13,070 nt of DNA from a bacterium (lineage in GTDB: Bacteria > Pseudomonadota > Gammaproteobacteria > Burkholderiales > Methylophilaceae): assembly GCA_027310505.1 (NCBI GenBank), contig DAIDAS010000470.1, positions 1 through 13,070 of the forward strand. The letters run 5' to 3'. Position numbers and translations under genes: made by a program. Positions 1-6,462 of the stretch are shown here, piece after piece (the stretch's first letter is position 1; the number at the start of each line of letters is the position of its first letter). The notes beneath the pieces were generated by a model, which saw only the letters and a program-made list of their open reading frames with translations, made no database searches and had not been told where the DNA came from.

Positions 1-67
1 CCTCAAGTATAGTGCGAAAGTAGCGTGCTATGGTTATGTTAATAATTAGATTTTCTGGGGAGAGAAA

Positions 68-154
68 ATGCTAATCGGGCGCAGCGAAAAAGAAGCGGCA
101 GCACTCAAAGGCCGGCCGGCTGATCTTGAAGATCATCAGCAGCGGCAAACGTAG
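68..154 (+). CDS. Candidate 28-residue leader ORF (unproven)
   Basis: An ATG at 68 follows a good Shine-Dalgarno-like stretch (GGGGAGA at 57-63) and opens 28 codons ending at TAG 152-154. The predicted peptide is charged and hydrophilic, with no membrane segment or signal peptide, and I do not recognise it. It lies in the leader of the chemotaxis gene run, 75 bases before cheV1. Two dyad symmetries fall inside its 3' half, which could mean that the region is regulatory rather than coding. It could equally be a chance ORF; the ribosome-binding site is the only positive evidence. Confidence 0.22.
   Translation: MLIGRSEKEAAALKGRPADLEDHQQRQT
111..140. repeat. Two adjacent dyad symmetries in the cheV1 leader
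   Basis: GCCGGCCGGC at 111-120 is a perfect 10-bp palindrome. It is followed directly by TGATCTTGAAGATCA at 121-135, whose 7-bp arms are exact inverse complements around one central base. GCTGAT (119-124) can also pair with ATCAGC (135-140) to form an RNA stem with a 10-base loop. No T-run follows, so this is not an intrinsic terminator. It may be a protein-binding site or a leader hairpin; the function is unknown. Confidence 0.35.
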
Positions 155-157
155 TCA

Positions 158-186
158 TTCATTGTTGTGTCATTCCAGTGCATAAT
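158..186 (+). promoter_or_regulatory. Possible sigma70-type promoter for the cheV1 gene run
   Basis: TTCATT (158-163) and CATAAT (181-186) are separated by 17 bases. The -10 matches the consensus at 5 of 6 positions but the -35 at only 3 of 6. Transcription would start near 193, leaving a leader of about 37 bases before cheV1. A flagellar sigma28 promoter was looked for; TAAAGTTC at 195-202 resembles its -35, but no matching -10 lies at the right distance. This is a weak call from sequence alone. Confidence 0.25.
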
Positions 187-229
187 TTAAAAAGTAAAGT
201 TCCCCGCTCAGTAACGGAGCTCATGAGAC

Positions 230-1186
230 ATGTCAGAACTATTAAAACGGATTGATGCACGCACCAAGCTGGCCGGCTCCAACAAACTGGAGATGCTGCT
301 GTTCTCATTGGGAACGGATCAGCGCAGTGGTCGCGAGGAAACCTTCGGCATCAACGTGTTCAAGGTGCGCGAAGTGATGCGCGTGCCTGAAATCACCCGT
401 GCGCCCGACATGCCGCCTTCGGTGGAAGGCATGGTCAGCCTGCGCGGTAGCCTGGTGCCGGTGATCGACCTGATCAAATATGTCGGCATCCAGAATGACA
501 CGCCGCCACAAATCATGATCGTCACGGAATACAACGGCCACACGCAGGGGTTCCTGGTCGAGAGCGTGGACACCATTCTACGTGTCGACTGGTCATCCAT
601 GAAGGTGCCGCCGGACATGCTGACGGTGCAGATGGGCGGCCTGATCACCGCAGTGACTGAACTCAAGGACGGCCGCATCGTGATGATGATGGACGTGGAA
701 AAAATCCTGGCCGAAACCTCTAATTATGCAGACGATGCCTCGATCGCGGCACTGCAGCCCCTGGATGTCGGTGAGAAAACCGTGTTTTTCGTCGACGACT
801 CGGTGGTGGCACGCAAGCAGGTACAAAAGGCGCTGGAAGCGCTGGGACTCAAGTCCATGTTTGCCACCAATGGCCGTGAGGCCTGGCAGGAATTACAGAA
901 AGTGGCTGCGCGTGCCGATGTCCTGCATCAGCCGGTCAAGGATTACATTCAGCTGATCCTCACCGATGTCGAAATGCCGGAAATGGATGGCTACGTGCTC
1001 ACCCGCAACATCAAGAGCGACGCGCGTTTTGCCGGCGTGCCCGTGCTGATGCACTCCTCCCTGTCGAGCGATGCCAACCAGCAATTGGGAAAATCCGTGG
1101 GTGTGGACGAATACGTACCCAAATTTGAACCGATCAAACTGGCGGAAGTGCTGTCGCGACTGCTGTCTGCCAGTAAACCTGCTTAA
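230..1186 (+). CDS. cheV: Chemotaxis coupling protein CheV, first copy
   Basis: A 318-residue CheW-like coupling domain (about residues 18-165) is fused to a response-regulator receiver domain (about 183-312), the CheV architecture. CheV links receptors to CheA, and its receiver can be phosphorylated by CheA. The receiver keeps the acidic pair D189/D190, phospho-acceptor D246 in LTDVEMPEMDGY, the Ser/Thr switch residue (S276) and K298, so it should be phosphorylatable. The coupling domain keeps the RGSLVPVIDL strand typical of CheW folds. The start is supported by GGAG at 216-219. It is the first gene of a run of nine and is followed after 21 bases by a close paralogue. Relative to that paralogue it carries a short insertion around residues 29-38. 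Assignment is firm; separate roles for the two copies are unknown. Confidence 0.95.
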   Translation: MSELLKRIDARTKLAGSNKLEMLLFSLGTDQRSGREETFGINVFKVREVMRVPEITRAPDMPPSVEGMVSLRGSLVPVIDLIKYVGIQNDTPPQIMIVTEYNGHTQGFLVESVDTILRVDWSSMKVPPDMLTVQMGGLITAVTELKDGRIVMMMDVEKILAETSNYADDASIAALQPLDVGEKTVFFVDDSVVARKQVQKALEALGLKSMFATNGREAWQELQKVAARADVLHQPVKDYIQLILTDVEMPEMDGYVLTRNIKSDARFAGVPVLMHSSLSSDANQQLGKSVGVDEYVPKFEPIKLAEVLSRLLSASKPA

Positions 1187-1207
1187 GACAAGGGAGCAAG
1201 CTCAAAA

Positions 1208-2143
1208 ATGTCAGCAGAGAACAACTCCAACCTGCTTGATGCCATTGATGCCCGTACCAAGCTGGCCGGCTCTAACAAGATGGAAATCCTGCTCTTTTCA
1301 CTGGGCAGCCAGGAAATTTTCGGCATCAACGTCTTCAAGGTGCGGGAAGTCACCAACACCCCAAGAATCACCAAGACACCTAACGTGCCGAAGGGCGTAA
1401 AAGGATTCATTTCGCTGCGCGGCAACATCATTCCGGTGATCGCGCTCAGCAATTTCATCAATACCGGCGAATCTACCGGCTCCAGCGATGAAACCCTGAT
1501 CGTGACCGAGTTCAGCCGTCACACCCAGGGGTTCCTGGTACATAACGTGGATCGCATCATCCGGGTGGACTGGGACAAGGTGAAGCCGCCGCAGGACATG
1601 CTTGCCGGCAACGAAGGGCTGATCACTGCCATTACCGAACTGCCTGACGGCAGGCTGATCTCCATCCTGGACGTCGAACAATTGCTGGCTTCAGCCCTCG
1701 GCGAAACCCCGATCCCCGAACTGGCTCGCATCAGCGACGGCGCCGATCGCTACATCTTCTTTGCCGACGACTCGCAGGTCGCTCGCAAGAATATCGTTGC
1801 AGTCCTCGACCGCATGAGCATCAAGTACCAGCAGGCCAACAACGGCCTCGAAGCCTGGGACAAACTGAAGAACCTTGCCGCACGGGCACAGCAGGATGGA
1901 CGGCCGCTGCATGAGTCGCTGCGCCTGATCCTGACCGATGCCGAAATGCCGGAAATGGACGGCTACGTGCTGACCAAGAACATCAAGGGTGACCGTCGTT
2001 TCGACGGAATCCCGATCGTGATGCACTCGTCGCTTTCCTCCCAGGCGAACAAGACCATGGGCATGCAGGCCGGGGTGGATGCTTATGTGCCAAAATTCGA
2101 TCCGGTCGTATTGTCTGAAACATTGCGACCTTTACTTGTTTAA
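1208..2143 (+). CDS. cheV: Chemotaxis coupling protein CheV, second copy
   Basis: This 311-residue CheV paralogue has a CheW-like domain (about residues 22-165) and a receiver domain (about 181-308). The receiver retains D187/D188, phospho-acceptor D244, S274 and K296, so both tandem copies look functional. The opening IDARTKLAGSNK is shared exactly with the upstream copy, and the DNA encoding the phospho-acceptor loop is nearly identical in the two genes (39 bases with three mismatches, from 964 and 1939), which indicates duplication or gene conversion. AGGGAG at 1191-1196 serves as ribosome-binding site, slightly far from the ATG. With no cheW in the window, the two CheVs may be the main coupling proteins of this array, or may add to a CheW encoded elsewhere. 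Confidence 0.95.
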   Translation: MSAENNSNLLDAIDARTKLAGSNKMEILLFSLGSQEIFGINVFKVREVTNTPRITKTPNVPKGVKGFISLRGNIIPVIALSNFINTGESTGSSDETLIVTEFSRHTQGFLVHNVDRIIRVDWDKVKPPQDMLAGNEGLITAITELPDGRLISILDVEQLLASALGETPIPELARISDGADRYIFFADDSQVARKNIVAVLDRMSIKYQQANNGLEAWDKLKNLAARAQQDGRPLHESLRLILTDAEMPEMDGYVLTKNIKGDRRFDGIPIVMHSSLSSQANKTMGMQAGVDAYVPKFDPVVLSETLRPLLV

Positions 2144-2170
2144 TCCAAATTGAAAGTCTTGGAGTCATGA

Positions 2171-2560
2171 ATGGCTGATAAGAACCTGAAAATCCTGATC
2201 GTGGACGATTTTTCGACCATGCGTCGAATCGTGCGCAATCTGCTCAAGGAACTGGGATACACCAACGCCGACGAAGCCGAGGACGGCGTCGTAGCGCTCC
2301 AGAAGCTCAGGGGTGGCAACTTCCAGTTTGTCGTGAGCGACTGGAACATGCCCAACATGACAGGGATCGAGCTGCTGCGGAACATCCGCGCCGATGCCGA
2401 ACTGAAGCATCTTCCCGTGCTGATGGTAACGGCCGAAGCCAAGAAGGAAAACATTATCGAAGCGGCCCAGGCGGGCGCCAGCGGATACGTGGTCAAGCCC
2501 TTCACCGCTGCGACGCTGGAAGAAAAACTGAACAAAGTCTTTGAAAAACATGGCCTGTAA
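2171..2560 (+). CDS. cheY: Chemotaxis response regulator CheY
   Basis: This 129-residue single-domain receiver has the length and motifs of enterobacterial CheY: acidic pair D12/D13, phospho-acceptor D57 in SDWNMP, T87 in LMVTAEA, Y106 and K109 in VVKPF. Phospho-CheY made by CheA is expected to bind the flagellar switch protein FliM and change motor behaviour; this role is known for the family. GGAG at 2161-2164 is well spaced from the ATG. The gene lies 27 bases after cheV2, and its TAA overlaps the ribosome-binding site of cheZ, so CheY and its phosphatase are probably co-translated. No unusual residues were seen. Confidence 0.97.
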   Translation: MADKNLKILIVDDFSTMRRIVRNLLKELGYTNADEAEDGVVALQKLRGGNFQFVVSDWNMPNMTGIELLRNIRADAELKHLPVLMVTAEAKKENIIEAAQAGASGYVVKPFTAATLEEKLNKVFEKHGL

Positions 2561-2564
2561 GGAG
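2559..2564 (+). promoter_or_regulatory. Ribosome-binding site that fixes the GTG start of cheZ
   Basis: AAGGAG lies seven bases before GTG 2572-2574 and overlaps the TAA stop of cheY. It supports the GTG start and suggests that cheZ translation is coupled to the end of cheY. Confidence 0.8.
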
Positions 2565-2571
2565 AAGATAC

Positions 2572-3339
2572 GTGAGCAATGATTCCGGTGATTCCGACGA
2601 ACTCGAAGCATTATTCGACAGCATTCTCGAGGCACACGCCGAAAAGCTTGCTCCCGCGCCGGCACCGGTTGCCTCCCCTGCACCGGTAATCGCCGCCGAG
2701 CCGGCCGTGATCGCAGCAACACCGGAAGCATCGGAAAGCGGCGGCATCCATTCCCATATCGGGCACCTGACTCGCGCCCTGCACGACACCATGCGCGAAC
2801 TGGGGTACGACAAGACCTTGGAGCGCGCGGTCGGCAAGATGCCGGATACCCGCGACCGCCTCAACTACATCTCCACGCTGACAGAACAGGCCGCGGTCAA
2901 AACCCTCAACGCCGTGGAAGAAACCAAGCCCATGCAGCAAAAGCTTGAGTCCGGCGCGACGGAACTTTCGGCACAGTGGCAGGCGTTGTTCGAGCGCAAA
3001 CTGGATACGGAGCAGTTCAAGGCGCTGGTTCACCAGACACGCAACTACCTGCAGGATGTTCCCCTCAATACCAAGGCAACCAACGCCAAACTGATGGACG
3101 TCGTGGTGGCGCAGGACTACCAGGATCTCACCGGGCAGGTACTGAAAAAACTGGCCGAAACGGTACAGCAACTGGAAAACCAGTTGGTCGCCCTGCTTAT
3201 CGAGACTCTGCCGGAAGACAAGAAAAAAGAAATGGATGCATCGCTGCTCAACGGCCCGGTAATCAATGCCGAAGGACGTTCCGATGTGGTCACCAACCAG
3301 GCGCAAGTGGATGATCTGCTGGAAAGCCTGGGTTTCTGA
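2572..3339 (+). CDS. cheZ: Protein phosphatase CheZ
   Basis: CheZ accelerates loss of phosphate from CheY. The four-helix core motif AQDYQDLTGQV contains D185 and Q189, which align with E. coli D143 and the catalytic Q147. The protein ends in VDDLLESLGF, almost identical to the E. coli CheZ C-terminal peptide that binds CheY. At 255 residues it is longer than E. coli CheZ (214). The extra length is mainly an acidic N-terminus followed by an Ala/Pro-rich linker (about residues 26-52) before the family-typical helix from GGIHSHIGHLTRAL. The GTG start is chosen because AAGGAG lies at ideal distance. It sits between cheY and cheA, the usual neighbourhood. The N-terminal DELEALFDSI is unusual and discussed as a finding. 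Confidence 0.95.
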   Translation: MSNDSGDSDELEALFDSILEAHAEKLAPAPAPVASPAPVIAAEPAVIAATPEASESGGIHSHIGHLTRALHDTMRELGYDKTLERAVGKMPDTRDRLNYISTLTEQAAVKTLNAVEETKPMQQKLESGATELSAQWQALFERKLDTEQFKALVHQTRNYLQDVPLNTKATNAKLMDVVVAQDYQDLTGQVLKKLAETVQQLENQLVALLIETLPEDKKKEMDASLLNGPVINAEGRSDVVTNQAQVDDLLESLGF

Positions 3340-3368
3340 ACGCGCTTGGATAATGCAAGGAATTTAAA

Positions 3369-5204
3369 ATGAGTGATTTCGCCGGCATGGAAGACATGTT
3401 GCAGGATTTTCTGACCGAGGCGTCGGATCTCCTGTCAGGGGTCGACAACAAACTCGTCGACCTGGAAAAACACCCGGATGACAAGGAACTGCTGAATGAA
3501 ATTTTCCGCGGGTTTCATACGATCAAGGGTGGTGCCGGATTTCTCAATGCGACAGAAATGGTCAAACTGTGCCACCGCACGGAGAACCTGTTCGACAAAC
3601 TGCGCAATGCCCAGCTGACCCTCGACCCCGGCATCATGGATGTCATCATGGCCGCCACCGGCGTGGTGCGCGACATGTTCGGCGAACTTTCCCAATCGAG
3701 ACAGCCGTCACCTGCCGATCCTGCACTGCTTGACGCATTGGATGCCATGCTCGAGGGACGTCAGCCGTCACCTGCCGCCGCACCCGTGACAGCAGTCGCA
3801 CCAGCCGTGGCACCCACTCAGGACGGAGAGCCGGACTGGAATCATCTTTACCATGCGCTGGTCGGCGGCGAACATGCTGTCGCGCACGACGCCAATCCGG
3901 TCATGGTTGCCGCGACACCAGCCCCTTCGCTCGAAACCGTAGCGGCGGCACCCAAAGCGGCTCCAGTGGCCAGGGCCCCCGCAACCAATGCCGCCGTTGC
4001 AGCGGCCGCCAAAGATACCACCATTCGGGTAGATACTTCACGCCTGGACCAGGTACTCAATCTCTCCGGCGAAATCGGCCTGACGAAGAACCGCCTGACC
4101 TGCATACGCACCGCCATCATGCAGGGCAAGGTCGATCACGACACCATCAAGGATCTGGACGAGGCCGTCAGCCATCTCGACCTGCTGGTAGGCGACCTGC
4201 AAAGCGCCGTCATGAAAACCCGCATGCAGCCGATTGGTCGACTGTTCCAGAAGTATCCGCGCCTGGCGCGGGACGTAGCGCGCCAGTTGGGCAAGGATGT
4301 GGAGCTGGTACTGTCTGGCGAAGAGACCGAAATCGACAAGACCATGATCGAGGATCTGAACGATCCGCTGGTTCACCTGATCCGCAACGCGGTAGACCAT
4401 GGCGTGGATAGTCCGGAAGAGCGAGCCTCGGCCGGCAAACCGGCGAAGAGCCTGGTACACCTTTCCGCAGAGCAGGTTGGCGACCACATCATCATTGAAA
4501 TCAGCGATGACGGACGCGGCATCCGTGCCGACGTGATCCGCCAGAAGGCGCTGGAAAAAGGCCTGATCGATGCAGAAACCGCCAACAGCCTGGACGAACG
4601 GCAGAGCCTGAATCTGATCTTCCTGCCGGGGTTTTCCACCAAAGACACGATTTCGGACGTTTCCGGGCGCGGTGTCGGCATGGATGTGGTCAAAACCAAC
4701 ATCCAGAACCTCAACGGCCGCGTCGAAGTCTCTTCGATTGTCGGACAGGGTTCGACCTTCCGCATCATGTTGCCACTGACGCTGGCGATTCTGCCGGTAC
4801 TGATGGTTCGTCTGGGCGACCAGCCTTTTGCGGTACCGCTCTCCATGGTGCGCGAGATCCTGCCGATCCGCTCGGAAGACGTTCAGCGCGTTTCCGGCAA
4901 GGCCACTATGATCGTACGCGAAGAAGTGCTGCCGATCCGCACGCTGGCCAGCCTGATCGGCTGGGAGCAGACGTCGGTGCCATCGTTTGGCGTGCTGCTG
5001 CAAAGCGGAGACAGCAATTTCATTCTCGCCATCGACAGCTTCATCGGCCAGGCAGACGTCGTGATCAAACCATTGCACGACATCAAACCCAAAGGCATCG
5101 CAGGGGCCACCCTGACCGGGGATGGCGCAATCGTGCTGGTGCTGGACATGGAAGAACTGCTTGGCATGCAAACGCAGGACACGCGCGCCGCATTGTTTGC
5201 GTGA
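3369..5204 (+). CDS. cheA: Chemotaxis histidine kinase CheA without a recognisable P2 domain
   Basis: CheA autophosphorylates and passes phosphate to CheY. Domains in order: P1 histidine phosphotransfer (about 1-110) with H50 in FHTIKGGAGF; a low-complexity Ala/Pro linker (about 111-216); P3 dimerisation (about 217-290); the P4 ATP-binding domain (about 290-472) with N box LVHLIRNAVDHG, G1 DDGRGI (380-385), F box LPGFSTKD and G2 GRGVGMDVV; and P5 CheW-like (about 473-600). The CheY-docking P2 domain normally between P1 and P3 is not recognisable. The linker contains one non-repetitive island, EPDWNHLYHALVG (154-166). At 611 residues it is a little shorter than E. coli CheA (654). AAGGAA at 3357-3362 supports the ATG. 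All kinase boxes appear intact, so it should be active. Confidence 0.95.
   Translation: MSDFAGMEDMLQDFLTEASDLLSGVDNKLVDLEKHPDDKELLNEIFRGFHTIKGGAGFLNATEMVKLCHRTENLFDKLRNAQLTLDPGIMDVIMAATGVVRDMFGELSQSRQPSPADPALLDALDAMLEGRQPSPAAAPVTAVAPAVAPTQDGEPDWNHLYHALVGGEHAVAHDANPVMVAATPAPSLETVAAAPKAAPVARAPATNAAVAAAAKDTTIRVDTSRLDQVLNLSGEIGLTKNRLTCIRTAIMQGKVDHDTIKDLDEAVSHLDLLVGDLQSAVMKTRMQPIGRLFQKYPRLARDVARQLGKDVELVLSGEETEIDKTMIEDLNDPLVHLIRNAVDHGVDSPEERASAGKPAKSLVHLSAEQVGDHIIIEISDDGRGIRADVIRQKALEKGLIDAETANSLDERQSLNLIFLPGFSTKDTISDVSGRGVGMDVVKTNIQNLNGRVEVSSIVGQGSTFRIMLPLTLAILPVLMVRLGDQPFAVPLSMVREILPIRSEDVQRVSGKATMIVREEVLPIRTLASLIGWEQTSVPSFGVLLQSGDSNFILAIDSFIGQADVVIKPLHDIKPKGIAGATLTGDGAIVLVLDMEELLGMQTQDTRAALFA
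3702..3777 (+). repeat. 16-base direct repeat inside the cheA linker
   Basis: CAGCCGTCACCTGCCG occurs at 3702-3717 and again at 3762-3777, exactly 60 bases apart and in the same frame, giving RQPSPA twice in the protein. This suggests linker growth by slippage or duplication within the P1-P3 connector. Confidence 0.6.
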
Positions 5205-5247
5205 TCCACCCAAAGTATCAAGACCCCCCCAACACCCAGAGACCATT

Positions 5248-6462
5248 ATGCAAGACCACGCCTTTATCGGACGCCAGCCCATACTGGATGACAAACAGCA
5301 GATCATGGGCTATGAACTGCTATTCCGCCACAGCGCCACAGCCACGGACGCGGTCTTCGAGGACGACCTCAAGGCCTGCGCCCGCGTGCTGGTCAACACC
5401 TTGTCCGATATGGGGGCGCAATGGCTGCTTGGGGACAAGCTGGCGTTCATCAACGTCAATGAAGAAATGCTGCATAGCGACATGCTGGAACTGCTGCCGC
5501 CCAAGCGCACGGTGGTGGAAATCCTCGAGACCGTCCCCGCCACCGAGGCCGTCGTACAGCGCTGCAAGGCGTTGCGCGCGCAAGGATTCCTGATCGCGCT
5601 GGATGACCACATCCCGACCGAAGAGCAGGCGCCGTTGCTCGGCTGTTGCGATTTCGTCAAGATCGATATCACAGAAACAGGCCTTGAGACTGCTGCAAAA
5701 ATCTTTGAGCAACTCAAATCGCTACCGCTGAAAATCGTCGCGGAAAAAGTGGAAAGCCGCCAGCAATTCGAAGTCTGCAAAAAGCTGGGCTTTCATTATT
5801 TCCAGGGCTACTATTTCGCGCATCCGGAAACCCTGAGCGCCAAGGTCATCAACCCTTCGTATGCCGCCGTGCTGGACCTGCTCAACCTGGTCAGCAAGGA
5901 TGCCGACACCAAGGTGATCGAAGATGGCTTCAAGCGAGACCCGGCACTGTCGTTCAAACTGCTGCGTTACATCAATTCGGTCGGCTTCGGCCTTTCCTGT
6001 GAAATACAGTCCATCCGCCATGCGTTGACTATTCTCGGCACCAAGCAGCTTTATCGCTGGCTGACCCTGCTGATGGTGACGGCCGGAGAAAATACCGCGA
6101 CACCGGCACTGATGAAGACCGCCATTACCCGTGGCCGTCTGACCGAGTTGCTGGGCGAAAGCTATTTCAGCAAGACAGACCGCGACAACCTGTTCATCGT
6201 CGGCGTGTTCTCCTTGCTGGATGCCATGCTGGAAATGCCCATGGAGCAGGTTCTGGAGAAAGTGCTGTTGCCGGAAGCCGTTACCGAAGCGCTGTTGACG
6301 AATGAAGGTATTTACGGCCCCTTCCTGCAACTGGCACAGGCGTGTGAGGATGCGGATCGTGACCGGATCAAATTCCTCGCTGATTCCCTGCAGTTCGATC
6401 CCACCAAAATCAACGATTGCCATATCGCAGCACTGGCCTGGGTGGAGGGCTTGGGCGTATGA
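5248..6462 (+). CDS. EAL-HDOD signalling protein (YuxH-like), possibly catalytically altered
   Basis: A 404-residue protein with an N-terminal EAL-type domain (about 1-200) and a C-terminal HDOD domain (about 201-395). The EAL signature reads YELLFR (E23); INVNEEML, the DD pair at 119-120, FVKID, VAEKVES and QGYYFAHP are all recognisable. However, the loop after the DD pair, normally DDFGTG, reads DDHIPTEE, so cyclic-di-GMP hydrolysis is doubtful and the domain may only bind. HDOD is a non-enzymatic relative of HD domains; YINSVGFGL is characteristic. The reading frame is open further upstream, but the ATG at 5248 is chosen because homologous sequence begins there (FIGRQPIL) and earlier starts would lie inside cheA. 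The ribosome-binding site is weak. The gene lies 43 bases after cheA and overlaps pilU by ATGA, linking it to motility control. Confidence 0.88.
   Translation: MQDHAFIGRQPILDDKQQIMGYELLFRHSATATDAVFEDDLKACARVLVNTLSDMGAQWLLGDKLAFINVNEEMLHSDMLELLPPKRTVVEILETVPATEAVVQRCKALRAQGFLIALDDHIPTEEQAPLLGCCDFVKIDITETGLETAAKIFEQLKSLPLKIVAEKVESRQQFEVCKKLGFHYFQGYYFAHPETLSAKVINPSYAAVLDLLNLVSKDADTKVIEDGFKRDPALSFKLLRYINSVGFGLSCEIQSIRHALTILGTKQLYRWLTLLMVTAGENTATPALMKTAITRGRLTELLGESYFSKTDRDNLFIVGVFSLLDAMLEMPMEQVLEKVLLPEAVTEALLTNEGIYGPFLQLAQACEDADRDRIKFLADSLQFDPTKINDCHIAALAWVEGLGV

Noticed and set aside
195..213. TAAAGTTC upstream of cheV1 as part of a sigma28 (FliA) promoter
   Set aside because: The -35-like box is good, but the sequence 11 bases downstream does not resemble GCCGATAA.
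5224..5230. Run of seven C between cheA and the EAL-HDOD gene, considered as a phase-variable tract
   Set aside because: It is outside any reading frame, is short and does not sit in a promoter spacer that I can recognise; length change would have no obvious effect.
4038..5306. Long open frame of 422 codons on the - strand opposite cheA
   Set aside because: It lies antisense to a complete, well-conserved cheA, shows no recognisable domain, and its His/Gln/Arg-rich composition is typical of the shadow of a GC-rich gene.
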